Positions 8,177 to 17,066 are shown, numbered from the stretch's first letter. The stretch: 46,923 bases of DNA from Candidatus Copromonas faecavium (nom. illeg.) (GCA_018712915.1 DVGC01000008.1:1-46923), one strand, 5' to 3'. Made by a program: numbers and translations. The notes: generated by a model not told the origin, from the sequence alone.

Positions 8177-9115
8177 ATGAAAAAGAGTGTGGAACAAAGA
8201 TTGCTGGAGCTGGCGGAGGACTGCCTAGCCCTGGGCAAGACAGAACGGCCGGAACAACAGTGGATGGAGCAGGTGTATGACCGGTTTCGGGCAGAGAACG
8301 GGAATCTGGGGAAGGCGGAGGCGGATCAGCTGCTCTTTCGGAAAATGTATGCGGCGGAGCCGGCAAAGGGGTCGGATACGCTGAAGATCCGCTATTGGCG
8401 GACCGGCAGGCATCTTCCCGTCAGCAGGGAGCAGTGCCGGCTGTTCGGAAATGCCCTGCAGCTGTCGGAGAAGGAAAGGCGGTTTCTGCTTCAGGGATAC
8501 TGCGACCGGTGCGACCGGGTGTTTGAGTCCACATCGCAGGAAGTCGTGTATCAGGAGCGAATGGCACTTTTGCGGAATCTGGCCGGGGAGTATCTGGACA
8601 AGATACACCCGGCGATGAAGCGGCAGCTATACCATTCCGGAGCGGACATAGCCCACAGTCTCCGCCATCTGTACTATACGGATGCCAAAGGCTACATCCG
8701 CTCCAGAGAAGGGGAACATGCCATTCAGGTGGGGCGCCACATTTCCAGCCTGAACTATATGTCGGAGTTTGGGCGGCAGATGAAACTTCTGGGAGAGATT
8801 CCCAGAAAAACCATGATTCGCCATCTGATGATTTTTGCCAATCCGTTTGTCAATGAAGAATGGCTCAGCCGCTGGCTGATGCAGCTGGGATATCTGGGAT
8901 TGGATGAAAACCATACCCAGGCCGACGGAAGCCGACTGGACCGGCTGCTTTTGGGGTATTTGAGGCTTTACAGGGAATGCTGCGCCGGTTCCAGCCCGGC
9001 ACAGTGTCAGAGCTGGCTTCGTCAGTCCAGCAGGATTTTGGATGAATATCTGGAGAAACGGAAAAATACCAGTCTGCGGCTGTTTTATTTCAAGGCCTTA
9101 AAGGACTGGGAATAG
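8177..9115 (+). CDS. XRE-like helix-turn-helix protein with helical C-terminal region
   Basis: A 312-aa soluble protein, probably regulatory. Residues 69-107 read like a divergent XRE-type helix-turn-helix (YWRTGRHLPVSREQCRLFGNAL, then LSEKERRFLLQGY), the pattern of a Cro/CI-type domain followed by an LS-x-E-x-x-LL helix. The rest is helical, rich in Arg and Leu, with no known domain. The start at 8177 has AAGGGG 10 nt upstream; ATG 8168 is an alternative but its spacing is too short. It is the first gene of an operon with the MATE exporter (25 nt gap), the STAND ATPase and a small membrane protein, so it may control or sense for that operon. The DNA-binding call is tentative. Confidence 0.6.
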   Translation: MKKSVEQRLLELAEDCLALGKTERPEQQWMEQVYDRFRAENGNLGKAEADQLLFRKMYAAEPAKGSDTLKIRYWRTGRHLPVSREQCRLFGNALQLSEKERRFLLQGYCDRCDRVFESTSQEVVYQERMALLRNLAGEYLDKIHPAMKRQLYHSGADIAHSLRHLYYTDAKGYIRSREGEHAIQVGRHISSLNYMSEFGRQMKLLGEIPRKTMIRHLMIFANPFVNEEWLSRWLMQLGYLGLDENHTQADGSRLDRLLLGYLRLYRECCAGSSPAQCQSWLRQSSRILDEYLEKRKNTSLRLFYFKALKDWE

Positions 9116-9140
9116 GGGGATTTCTGAGGGGGATAATCAA

Positions 9141-10475
9141 ATGGTTCGATTTACGGAGAAACTTTCGGAACGGGAATTGGCGCGGTTTCTGTTTCCGCTG
9201 ATGCTTTCCAGTATTTTCCAGCAGCTTTATGCACCTGTTGGCGCCGCTGCCGCAGGACGCTTTTTAAACCAGGAGGCGGTGGCTGTGATCGGTGCCTGCA
9301 GCGCCTGGGATTTGATTCTGGATGCCCTGTTTATTTCCATGACCACGGGATTTGCGATTTCCATTAACCGGGCGGCAGGCATGGGGAAAGAAAAACGGCT
9401 TCGGGAAACGGTGCAGGGGGCGGTTCTGCTTTCGGCCATCATGGCGGCTGGGAGCTTCCTGTTGGCGCTGTTTCCGGACCCGTTTATGGAATTAGCCAAC
9501 ATTCCGCTGCAGATGCGGGACAACTCTCGGGAATACTTGCGATTTCTTCTTCTGGGAGGAGGATTTCAGGGACTTCAGAATCTGCTGATCTGTCTGATTC
9601 AGGGCAGCGGTGAAAGCCGCTTTCCGGCAATCGTTACCGTAGGGGCTGTAATTGCCCAAACAGGCCTTTCCCTGGTAATGCTGGGACAGCTGCACATGGG
9701 AGTGGAGGGCGTTTCCCTGGCGGTTTTGTTAAGCCAGGCGGGAAGTGTCATGCTTCTGTCCGCTTATTATTTAAAGGGACGGTGGGGGATTCCCCTGCTG
9801 ATTCCCTTTAAGGGAGGGAATCCTTCGATATGGAAAGGGCTGGTGGCCAGCGGTACAGCCAAGGTTCTGATGACGTTTCTGGCAAATGCGGGAGCTTTCG
9901 TGCTTCAGCGGGAAATCAATCAGTTTCCGGTGGACACCATTGCCGGCTACACATATGCCAATTCTCTGATGAATTTATTTACTCAGCCTCTCAGTGCCTA
10001 CGCCATTGCGGCAAATATTATGTCGGCTCAAAATGTGGGGAGGGGCGACTGGAGCATGGCGGATGCCTGCAATCGGAGAATGATGCTCCACAGCATGGTC
10101 TGGTGTGCTCTGTATGCGGGAGCGGCTCCGGCAGCGGTTCCGGTTCTGCTCCGGCTGATTGCAGGAGACGGAGCGTCTGCGCAGCTTCTTGAGGCCGGAA
10201 TGATCTGGCTTTTGGTCGTGCCGTTTTCCTATCCGTTTTTGGTATGTTTGATGATTTGCCGGAATGCCCTGCAGGGGATGGGAAGGTATCTGAGCCTGAT
10301 TCTTCTGGGATTTTTGGAGATGGCAGTAAAATGTGTGACAGCCTGGGTTTTGATTCCGGTCATGGGATATCGGGCAGTCTGCATGAGCACCTTCTTTATT
10401 TGGGCAATTCCCGGTCTGACAGGGCTGTGGCTGTACCTAAGAAGAATGAAGGAAGCGAAAAGGGGAGCAGAATGA
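9141..10475 (+). CDS. MATE family efflux transporter
   Basis: A 444-aa integral membrane protein with about twelve hydrophobic helices in two homologous halves, as in multidrug and toxic compound extrusion carriers. These export organic cations or other small molecules using a Na+ or H+ gradient. The family-typical N-terminal segment (LFPLMLSSIFQQLYAPVGAAAAGRF) and the second-half equivalent (SGTAKVLMTFLANAGAFVLQREIN) are visible. The length is normal for the family. A GAGGGGG ribosome site precedes the ATG. Its stop overlaps the start of the STAND ATPase (ATGA at 10472-10475), implying coupled translation. The substrate cannot be inferred. Confidence 0.88.
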   Translation: MVRFTEKLSERELARFLFPLMLSSIFQQLYAPVGAAAAGRFLNQEAVAVIGACSAWDLILDALFISMTTGFAISINRAAGMGKEKRLRETVQGAVLLSAIMAAGSFLLALFPDPFMELANIPLQMRDNSREYLRFLLLGGGFQGLQNLLICLIQGSGESRFPAIVTVGAVIAQTGLSLVMLGQLHMGVEGVSLAVLLSQAGSVMLLSAYYLKGRWGIPLLIPFKGGNPSIWKGLVASGTAKVLMTFLANAGAFVLQREINQFPVDTIAGYTYANSLMNLFTQPLSAYAIAANIMSAQNVGRGDWSMADACNRRMMLHSMVWCALYAGAAPAAVPVLLRLIAGDGASAQLLEAGMIWLLVVPFSYPFLVCLMICRNALQGMGRYLSLILLGFLEMAVKCVTAWVLIPVMGYRAVCMSTFFIWAIPGLTGLWLYLRRMKEAKRGAE

Positions 10476-12613
10476 AAAAGAAAAGAGATATGGAGCGGGA
10501 GCTTCTGGAATGGAGAAAACAGCTGTTTGAGCTTCGGAAAAAATACAGGGATACGCCTCCTGGTTTTCAGAATGACATGGAAGAACAGGCGTGTCTGGAG
10601 AAGCTTTGCCGGGAGCAGGAGGAATACCGGAAAAAGAGGGAGCATTGCCTGGAGGATTTTTGGGAGCCGAAGGAGGAGCTTTTTGCCGGAAGGGAGGCGT
10701 ATCTGGAGCAGATTCAGGATATTTTCCGACAGGGAAAGGGGCCTGCGGTTTTATACGGAATGGGAGGAATTGGAAAGACGGCCATTGCCAGAGCGTATGC
10801 CCTCCACTGCCGAAAAGAGTACGACGGGGTGGTTTTCTTATCCTGCAGCGGAGATTTTCAGATGGTTTTTGGAGATGATGTGCGCCTTCCAATTTCCAAT
10901 CTTCGTTATTCTCAGGACAAATATGGGGGAAAAGGCAGGTATATTCGGGAAAAGCTGAAGATTCTGGGGCGGATTGGGGAAAAACAGCGGCTGCTTCTGA
11001 TCCTGGATGACTGCAACATGGAGCAGGATCGGTATATGAAACGGGTGTTCTCGCTTCCGTTTCATATTCTGGTCACCACCAGAAGGGATCCGGCATTCTG
11101 GGGAGGCTGCAGCGGCGTTCCCGTAGGGGAATTAGAGCCGGAGGAATGGGAAAAATTTGTCCGGCTTTACTGGGGAAAAGAGCCGGAGGAAGAAGCGTGG
11201 AAAGAGTTTTCCAGTTATTGGAAACAGGTGGGAGGCCATACCCTTCTGATGATGCTGAGGCTGCGGGGCATGAAGGCGGAAGGAAGAATGGGAAAAAGAG
11301 CGGAAGGCAGAGTGGAAGGAAGCCCTGAGGAACTTCCGGAGGCACTCGCGGAGGATTTGTTCTGCCGTTTTCCGCTAAAAAAGCAGGAGAAACAGATTTT
11401 GCGGGAGCTGGCCCTGCTTCCGGTTCAGGGAATCCGCGAAAGCTTGTATTTTGGGGTATCCGGAGTCGACAGCAGGGATTTGGAACGGCTTAAGAGCTGC
11501 TTACTGGTCCGGGTTGAGGATATCGAGGAGGGGAGAGACCGCCTGATATCCCTCCATCCTATCATTGCCGAGGCAGCCAGAAAAATCTTCCTGCCGACCC
11601 AATACAACTGCCGGAAAATCCTTCACGGTTTTTATAAGATTGCCAGAAATTCCTGGAACTGTACCTATCTGGAAAATCAGAAAATTGAACCCTATGTATT
11701 TGCCATTTTCCAGGCTTTTCCCGAGCCGGAGGCATGGCTTGCCCGGGAGTTTGGCTCTTTTATTACCTGGCTGTGGGTCCAGGGGTATTTTGAAGAGGCA
11801 AAAGAGGAGTGCAGAAAGCTGACTGTTTCGGTGGAGCACCATTATGGCAGCTGTCACCAGATTACCGGAGAGACTTACCTGAAAATGGCGGCGTCTTGTT
11901 ATAATTCCATGGGGTTTGAGGAGTCAGAAAACTGGTACTTTAAGGCCTTTGAATGTATGAATCAGTGCCGGCCCTTTGATGACCGCTATTTCCATTACCG
12001 CAGCGCGGCTTATTCCAAGATTTCCCGTATTTACCGCTACCGGGGAGGAGAGGAAAACCTGAAGAAAGCGCTGGAGCTAATCAGAAGGGCTCTTTTCTAT
12101 GAAAAGAAATACTGGGACTTTTGTGAGAAGAACAGCATCTGGCATGAAGAAGATGACCCGGAAAACAGCTACCGTCACTGGCAGCTTGGAGAGGCCAGAA
12201 TCCTTTTTGACCTGGGGGAAACAGACGAAGCTCTGAAACTTGGAAATGAGGCAAGGGAGGGGATCCTTCGGGAAATTGGCGAAGGGAAAAATTACCAGTA
12301 TGAGCTCAACGAATTTGACCGCTTTCTTATTAAGGCCATGGCGGCCAAGGGAGAATTTTCCAGGGCGGAGGAGATGGCGGTGCAGGTGGTGGAAACGGCC
12401 CGCATTTACCGGAAGGATCAGTCCAAGGAGATGGCAAGCAGTGAGGAACAGCTTGCGGATGTATGGATGGCAGCAGGGCAGTTTGAGGAAGCAGCCGAGC
12501 TTTACGGACAGATTTTGGGCCGCCTGGAGGAGGATTTTCCTTATCAGAAGCAGTGGATCAAAAAGATTCGGGAGAAGTGGTGCCAGTCATTGGAGCAGAG
12601 GAAAAATGGTTAA
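10472..12613 (+). CDS. STAND (NB-ARC-like) ATPase with helical/TPR tail
   Basis: A 713-aa signal-transduction ATPase of the STAND/AP-ATPase type. An N-terminal helical segment (1-65, coiled-coil-like) precedes the nucleotide-binding core. The core has Walker A GMGGIGKT (96-103, Lys102), Walker B LLLILDD (174-180), a sensor TTR (202-204) and a GGHTLL motif resembling the GLPL box. A winged-helix-like part and a C-terminal helical repeat region (about 420-700, TPR-like spacing) follow. The ATG is inside the ATGA overlap with the MATE gene, so earlier in-frame ATGs are excluded by operon logic. No effector domain (nuclease, TIR, protease) is visible, which favours a regulator/scaffold role (MalT- or AfsR-like) over a classic antiphage STAND. 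The pairing with a transporter is unusual. Confidence 0.8.
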   Translation: MKKKRDMERELLEWRKQLFELRKKYRDTPPGFQNDMEEQACLEKLCREQEEYRKKREHCLEDFWEPKEELFAGREAYLEQIQDIFRQGKGPAVLYGMGGIGKTAIARAYALHCRKEYDGVVFLSCSGDFQMVFGDDVRLPISNLRYSQDKYGGKGRYIREKLKILGRIGEKQRLLLILDDCNMEQDRYMKRVFSLPFHILVTTRRDPAFWGGCSGVPVGELEPEEWEKFVRLYWGKEPEEEAWKEFSSYWKQVGGHTLLMMLRLRGMKAEGRMGKRAEGRVEGSPEELPEALAEDLFCRFPLKKQEKQILRELALLPVQGIRESLYFGVSGVDSRDLERLKSCLLVRVEDIEEGRDRLISLHPIIAEAARKIFLPTQYNCRKILHGFYKIARNSWNCTYLENQKIEPYVFAIFQAFPEPEAWLAREFGSFITWLWVQGYFEEAKEECRKLTVSVEHHYGSCHQITGETYLKMAASCYNSMGFEESENWYFKAFECMNQCRPFDDRYFHYRSAAYSKISRIYRYRGGEENLKKALELIRRALFYEKKYWDFCEKNSIWHEEDDPENSYRHWQLGEARILFDLGETDEALKLGNEAREGILREIGEGKNYQYELNEFDRFLIKAMAAKGEFSRAEEMAVQVVETARIYRKDQSKEMASSEEQLADVWMAAGQFEEAAELYGQILGRLEEDFPYQKQWIKKIREKWCQSLEQRKNG

Positions 12614-12685
12614 AGATCACCTTATTGACGCAGGAAGAGAAAAGAGGTAATGTGCGGGGTAAACAAAGGATTAGGAGGAAAGAGT

Positions 12686-13210
12686 ATGGTTTCATTGATT
12701 ATCCCGTATGTGCTGACCTGGATTGGAATTATCATCGGAAGCGTCCATGATTTTACGGCTATGGCTGTTTTCCTTACGGTGATCGGTGTGATATGGACGG
12801 CGATTGCATGTACGGTTAAACACTTTTCAAAGCGGGGACTCCTGATTGCGGAGGCAGTTCATGCCGTGATCTGGATTGTCTGCAAGTTTTTCCCCATGGT
12901 CGGTGCAAAGCTGCTGGGAGGAGCAGTTGGCCTGGCGGTTTCCGCCGTCATTTTGATTCTGGTCTATGTGTATTTCTTTGCTCCTTCCGACGAAGAGCAT
13001 CCGCAGGAACGGCAGCAGGAGGGAAGGAAGCAGCTTCCCAACCGGATTTACGATGACAGCAACACCCCGTGGGAATGTACCTGGCGCAGCAGCACCAGTC
13101 AGGAGACGGATTACGTCAATAAGAAGACGGGAGAAACGATCCGCATCTACCACTACAGCATCAGCGGAAAGGCCGCTCAGACAGACAAAGGAACCTTCCG
13201 CTGGAATTAA
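12686..13210 (+). CDS. Small four-helix membrane protein
   Basis: An uncharacterised 174-aa membrane protein. Four hydrophobic segments cover roughly residues 1-110. A soluble, charged tail of about 65 residues follows, ending in a Trp/Thr/Ser-rich part (PWECTWRSSTSQETDYVNKKTGE) that suggests a small beta-rich cytosolic or surface domain. The start at 12686 follows TAGGAGGA by 7 nt; the in-frame ATG at 12650 lacks such a site. It is the last gene of the operon, 72 nt after the STAND ATPase and before a strong terminator at 13291. It has no recognised family. Confidence 0.65.
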   Translation: MVSLIIPYVLTWIGIIIGSVHDFTAMAVFLTVIGVIWTAIACTVKHFSKRGLLIAEAVHAVIWIVCKFFPMVGAKLLGGAVGLAVSAVILILVYVYFFAPSDEEHPQERQQEGRKQLPNRIYDDSNTPWECTWRSSTSQETDYVNKKTGETIRIYHYSISGKAAQTDKGTFRWN

Positions 13211-13290
13211 AGCGGTCAGACAGCTGCATCGGCCGGACGTTTATGACGGCCGGCAGCAGAATCTTCCACTTCCTGCATTTAGAAAATAAG

Positions 13291-13337
13291 GAATGCCGGT
13301 CACTCCCGGGCTTTCAGGAGTAACCGGCATTCTTTTT
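13291..13337. terminator. Bidirectional terminator between the operon and arcC
   Basis: GAATGCCGGTCACTCC pairs with GGAGTAACCGGCATTC (one mismatch), followed by T5. It is placed between convergent genes; the rightward T-run is the clear one. Confidence 0.85.
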
Positions 13338-13359
13338 GCCTGGCTGACAGGAACCATTC

Positions 13360-14289
13360 CTATTCAATCGTGGTTCCGGCTTTTCCTGCCAGGCTTTCTT
13401 TTGCTTTTTCCATGGAGGTGATGACAGCCTTCCTGCCTTTTCCGGCACGGATAAAGTCAACGGAGGCCTCCACCTTCGGCAGCATGGAACCGGCCTTGAA
13501 ATGACCGTCCGCCGCGTAGGTTTCTGCGTCCTGTGCGGTCATCCGGTCAAGAAGCACCTCGTTGCCGGAACCGTAGTTTAAGACCACGTTATCGACTCCG
13601 GTCAGGAACATTAACACATCGGCATCCAGCTCTTTTGCCAGCAGACCGGCGGCCCGGTCTTTTTCAATGACAGCGCTGGCGCCCTTTAAATGGGTTCCCT
13701 GCTCCATCACGGGAATGCCGCCGCCGGCCGCCGCGATGACCAGCTGGTCTGCATCCATCAGAGCACGGATGGCGTCAATTTCCACGATGGCCACAGGTTT
13801 GGGAGCGGCTACAATCCGGCGGAAGCCATCGCCTTCTTTTACCACGTAATTTCCCTTTCCTTCTTCGGCCTTTGCTTCTTCCGCATTCATAATGCGGCCA
13901 ATGACCTTCATGGGACGGTAGGAAGACTCATCATAAGGATCGACCGTTACCTGAGTTAAAATAGTGGATACCGGTTTATAGATACCTCTGCGGATCAGTT
14001 CGGTGCGCAGGGCGTTCTGCAGATCGTACCCGATATAACCCTGGCTCATGGCCGAGCAGACCGACATGGGGGCCGGAGTATATTCGGGATGCTCCTTTGC
14101 AAATTCATTTAATGCAGTGTGAATCATTCCCAGCTGAGGGGTGTTGCCGCAGGTGATGGCTGCCTGCCAGCCTTCCTGAATAAAATCAGCGATAATTTTT
14201 GCTGTCTTTTCGACGGCTGCCTTCTGTTTGGGAAGATTGGTGCCGAGAGCATCATGGCCCAGGGCCAGAACGAGACGTTTTTTTGCCAT
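13360..14289 (-). CDS. arcC: Carbamate kinase
   Basis: Transfers phosphate between carbamoyl phosphate and ADP, making ATP at the end of the arginine deiminase or purine/allantoin breakdown routes. The 309-aa product has normal length. It shows the N-terminal LVLALGHDALG loop, the family segment AITCGNTPQLG, the QVTVDPYDESSYRP stretch, AAAGGGIPV and VDNVVLNYG, and a typical C-terminal GSMLPKVEASVDFI. The start at 14289 (MAKKRLV) has GAGG 8 nt upstream. The frame stays open upstream to 14553, but that DNA is a hairpin-rich leader without protein-like composition. No arginine deiminase or ornithine carbamoyltransferase gene is adjacent, so its pathway partners lie elsewhere. Confidence 0.92.
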   Translation of the reverse strand: MAKKRLVLALGHDALGTNLPKQKAAVEKTAKIIADFIQEGWQAAITCGNTPQLGMIHTALNEFAKEHPEYTPAPMSVCSAMSQGYIGYDLQNALRTELIRRGIYKPVSTILTQVTVDPYDESSYRPMKVIGRIMNAEEAKAEEGKGNYVVKEGDGFRRIVAAPKPVAIVEIDAIRALMDADQLVIAAAGGGIPVMEQGTHLKGASAVIEKDRAAGLLAKELDADVLMFLTGVDNVVLNYGSGNEVLLDRMTAQDAETYAADGHFKAGSMLPKVEASVDFIRAGKGRKAVITSMEKAKESLAGKAGTTIE

Positions 14290-14582
14290 TTTATCTACCT
14301 CGCTTTTCATTGCTTTTTCTATGAATCCGTTCCAATGGAACGATGGAATGACGTGGGGGTGGCGGGCCTTCGGCCGCGGTATGTTTATTGCGCCTGGATT
14401 TCTGCGTTCACCGTAGAAACCAGTATGGGTAGGTATAAACCGCAGGGGCTCGATTCCGCTTCGCTTCATCTCGCTCGCGTGCATTCGCACGCTTGCCTGT
14501 AACAGATAAGGATTTCCATTCATGCAAGCATGATAGAAATCCTTCCCTGCCACAGGTATCCCTGCTCATTGCTTATGCGGAC
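14290..14582 (-). other. Hairpin-rich arcC leader, possible dispersed repeat
   Basis: About 290 nt between the minus promoter and arcC. It contains at least three strong inverted repeats: CGTTCC/GGAACG at 14328-14342, GCGTGC/GCACGC at 14477-14492, and a long stem GGATTTC..TCATGC TT GCATGA..GAAATCC at 14510-14542. A GC-rich GGCC TTC GGCC element lies between them. I do not recognise a riboswitch class. It could be a structured leader or a copy of a genomic repeat that landed there. Confidence 0.45.
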
Positions 14583-14611
14583 ATTATACCATATCCTCCC
14601 GAAAGAAGAAA
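14583..14611 (-). promoter_or_regulatory. Candidate arcC promoter
   Basis: On the minus strand, TATAAT (14588-14583) is preceded after 17 nt by TTTCTT, a weak -35. It would give a leader of about 290 nt. Confidence 0.45.
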
Positions 14612-14618
14612 GGATATT

Positions 14619-14647
14619 TTGCATTTTGGAACGGGATATGTTATACT
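14619..14647 (+). promoter_or_regulatory. Promoter of the glycosyltransferase gene
   Basis: TTGCAT (14619-14624), a 17-nt spacer and TATACT (14642-14647), 49 nt before the GTG start. Confidence 0.7.
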
Positions 14648-14695
14648 GGGGGACAGGGAATTTATCGAAAATTTTCAGCAAGGAGGACATGAAAT

Positions 14696-15715
14696 GTGAA
14701 GCTGCTATCGATTGCAATTCCGTGCTATAATTCGGAGGCCTATATGGAAAACTGCATCCGTTCCCTTCTTCCGGGAGGAGACGAGGTGGAAATTCTGATT
14801 GTGGATGACGGCTCCCAAAAAGACCGTACCGCGGAAATTGCAGATGAGTATGAGCGCAGATACCCGGGCATCTGCCGGGCCATCCATCAGGAAAACGGCG
14901 GCCATGGAGCGGCCGTAAATACGGGATTAAAAAACGCCGCAGGTATTTTCTTTAAGGTGGTGGACAGCGATGACTGGGTCAACGGGGAAGCTTACCGGCA
15001 GGTTCTTGATACGCTGCGGCAGTTTGTTCTTGGAAAAAACACGCTGGACATGCTGATTACCAATTTCGTCTACGAAAAGCAGGGAGCAAAGCATAAAAAG
15101 GTAATGAATTACCGGCTGGCCCTCCCGAGAAACGAATTGTTTACCTGGAATGACACAAAGACCTTTATGGTGGGCCAGTATATCCTGATGCATTCGGTGA
15201 TTTACCGGACCGAACTTCTGCGTGACTGCGGCCTGGAGCTTCCGGAGCACACATTCTACGTGGACAATATCTTTGTGTACCAGCCCCTTCCCCATGTACA
15301 CACCATGTATTACCTGGATGTTAATTTTTACCGGTATTTTATTGGCCGTTCCGATCAGTCGGTCAATGAAAAGGTGATGATTGGCCGGATTGATCAGCAG
15401 ATCCGGGTGACCAAGCTGATGCTGGGCTATTACGACATGGGAAAGATCCAGAACCGGAAGCTTCGTCATTATATGGTCCGGTATCTGGAGATCATGATGG
15501 TGATTTGCTCCATCCTGGCCATCCGTTCCGGAGACGCGGAAAATATGGAGAAGAAAAAAGAGCTGTGGGAGCACGTAAAGAAGACCAACATGGCTCTTTA
15601 TCTGAGACTGCGCTGGGGCTTTTTAGGACAGGGAATGAACCTTCCGGGAAAGGGCGGAAGAAGCCTTTCCATTGCAGGCTACAAGATTGCTCAGAAATTT
15701 TTCGGATTCAACTAA
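14696..15715 (+). CDS. Family 2 glycosyltransferase
   Basis: Transfers a sugar from an activated donor to a lipid, polysaccharide or protein acceptor at the inner face of the membrane. The product (339 aa) opens with the GT-A fold signature SIAIPCYNSEAYMENCIRSL, then ILIVDDGS, NGGHGAAVNTGL and the metal-binding DSDDWV (DxD equivalent). There is no C-terminal membrane helix. The start is GTG at 14696, chosen because AAGGAGG ends 9 nt upstream and the protein begins directly with the first strand (MKLLSIAIPCYN). It has its own promoter and a monocistronic setting, so the acceptor cannot be guessed from neighbours. It converges with aroA. Confidence 0.85.
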   Translation: MKLLSIAIPCYNSEAYMENCIRSLLPGGDEVEILIVDDGSQKDRTAEIADEYERRYPGICRAIHQENGGHGAAVNTGLKNAAGIFFKVVDSDDWVNGEAYRQVLDTLRQFVLGKNTLDMLITNFVYEKQGAKHKKVMNYRLALPRNELFTWNDTKTFMVGQYILMHSVIYRTELLRDCGLELPEHTFYVDNIFVYQPLPHVHTMYYLDVNFYRYFIGRSDQSVNEKVMIGRIDQQIRVTKLMLGYYDMGKIQNRKLRHYMVRYLEIMMVICSILAIRSGDAENMEKKKELWEHVKKTNMALYLRLRWGFLGQGMNLPGKGGRSLSIAGYKIAQKFFGFN

Positions 15716-15717
15716 GA

Positions 15718-15757
15718 AAAAGGGCAGAAACGGGATTGAACCCCCGATCTGCCCTTT
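15718..15757 (-). terminator. aroA terminator with a tRNA T-arm-like loop
   Basis: Read on the minus strand, GGGCAGA pairs with TCTGCCC and is followed by TTTTT. The interior CGGG GGTTCAAT CCCG resembles a tRNA T-arm on an acceptor stem. It terminates aroA and possibly also serves the convergent glycosyltransferase. Confidence 0.65.
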
Positions 15758-15788
15758 CCAGATCTCTTATTGGTCCTTTCCGGCCCAT

Positions 15789-17066
15789 TCATCTCGTCAG
15801 CCGGTTCAGCTCATCATAAAACCGGGGATAGGAGATGGATACGCAGTCTGCGTCCAAAATCTCGGTTTCTCCCCCGGCAGCCAGGGCGGCAACGGCAAAG
15901 GTCATGGCGATTCGGTGATCCTTATGGCTGTCGATGACGGCTCCATGGAGCGGCTTTCCGCCATGGATGATCATTCCGTCCTCTGTTTCCACAATATCAG
16001 CTCCCATGGCAGAAAGATTTTCTACCATGATGGCGATGCGGTTGGATTCCTTGACTTTTAACTCGGCCGCATCCCGGATGACGGTAGTTCCCTCTGCGAA
16101 ACAGGCCATCAGAGCCACCGTAGGCAGTTCATCAATCATGGCAGGGATCAGATCGCCTTCGATGACGGTTCCCTTAAGATTTGAGGAATGAACAAGAAGA
16201 TCGGCGGTAGGCTCAGAGCCTTCATGGGACTCATTCACCAGAGAAATTTGGGCTCCCATGTTTTTGCAGACCGTCAGAAGTCCTGCCCGGGTAGGATTGA
16301 TGCCCACATTTTTAATCAGCACCTCGGAATTGGGCAGGATCAGCGCGGCGGCAACGAAATATACGGCTGAGGAAATATCTCCGGGAACCAGGATGTTCGT
16401 ACCGGTCAGATGGCCGGCCGGCCGGATGACGGCAGTGGTTCCTTCCGTGCGTACATCGGCGCCGAAGCGTTTAAGCATCAGTTCGGTATGGTTTCTGGAA
16501 AGCTTTGGTTCTGTTACCCGTGTTTCTCCTTCCGCGTAAAGACCTGCCAGGAGAATGGCGGATTTTACCTGGGCGGAGGCCACTTTGGAGTGATAGTGGA
16601 TTCCATGGAGCGGCCGGCCGCAGATCTGAAGCGGGGCGCAGCCGTTGCCGTTTAAACTTTTGATATCGGCGCCCATCATGGTCAACGGTTCAATGATCCG
16701 GTTCATGGGCCGTTTTTTTATGGAATCATCTCCGGTCAGGGTGGAGGTGAAAGGCTGAGGGGACAGGATTCCGGAAATTAACCGGGTGGTGGTTCCGGAA
16801 TTGCCGCAGTCCAGGATACCGGAAGGAGCCGTAAGGCCGCGAAGTCCTTTTCCATGGACGAGGATTTGGTTCTGCTTTTTTTCAATTTCTATGCCCATGC
16901 TGCGGAAGCAGGAGATGGTGGACAGGCAGTCTGCCCCCTCCAGAAAATTCTGAATTTCCGTTCTTCCGTCGGAGATTGCGCCGAACATGACGGCCCGGTG
17001 AGAAATGGATTTGTCTCCCGGAACGGTCACTTCTCCGCGGATATGGGCTGCTGGCTGTAATTTCAT
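15789..17066 (-). CDS. aroA: 3-phosphoshikimate 1-carboxyvinyltransferase (EPSP synthase)
   Basis: Sixth step of the shikimate pathway: joins shikimate 3-phosphate and phosphoenolpyruvate to EPSP in the cytosol. The 425-aa product has family length and the expected signatures: PGDKSISHRAVMFGA near the N-terminus, LDCGNSGTTTRLISG around residue 85, and a C-terminal KDHRIAMTFAVAALA. The GDKSISHR form resembles the enzymes of Gram-positive bacteria. A GAGAGGG ribosome site precedes the ATG. It lies 118 nt downstream of tyrA on the same strand, so the two aromatic amino acid genes are probably co-transcribed from the tyrA promoter. Confidence 0.95.
   Translation of the reverse strand: MKLQPAAHIRGEVTVPGDKSISHRAVMFGAISDGRTEIQNFLEGADCLSTISCFRSMGIEIEKKQNQILVHGKGLRGLTAPSGILDCGNSGTTTRLISGILSPQPFTSTLTGDDSIKKRPMNRIIEPLTMMGADIKSLNGNGCAPLQICGRPLHGIHYHSKVASAQVKSAILLAGLYAEGETRVTEPKLSRNHTELMLKRFGADVRTEGTTAVIRPAGHLTGTNILVPGDISSAVYFVAAALILPNSEVLIKNVGINPTRAGLLTVCKNMGAQISLVNESHEGSEPTADLLVHSSNLKGTVIEGDLIPAMIDELPTVALMACFAEGTTVIRDAAELKVKESNRIAIMVENLSAMGADIVETEDGMIIHGGKPLHGAVIDSHKDHRIAMTFAVAALAAGGETEILDADCVSISYPRFYDELNRLTR

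Noticed and set aside
10472-12613. Antiphage STAND (Avs-type) defence gene
   Set aside because: No effector domain at the N-terminus, and the partner is a drug exporter; the evidence does not support a defence call.
14290-14553. N-terminal extension of carbamate kinase
   Set aside because: Carbamate kinases are about 310 aa; the extension is encoded by hairpin-rich DNA, and the start at 14289 has a ribosome site.
15718-15757. tRNA gene
   Set aside because: Only T-arm-like and acceptor-like parts; no D or anticodon arms, and the element ends in a T-run terminator.
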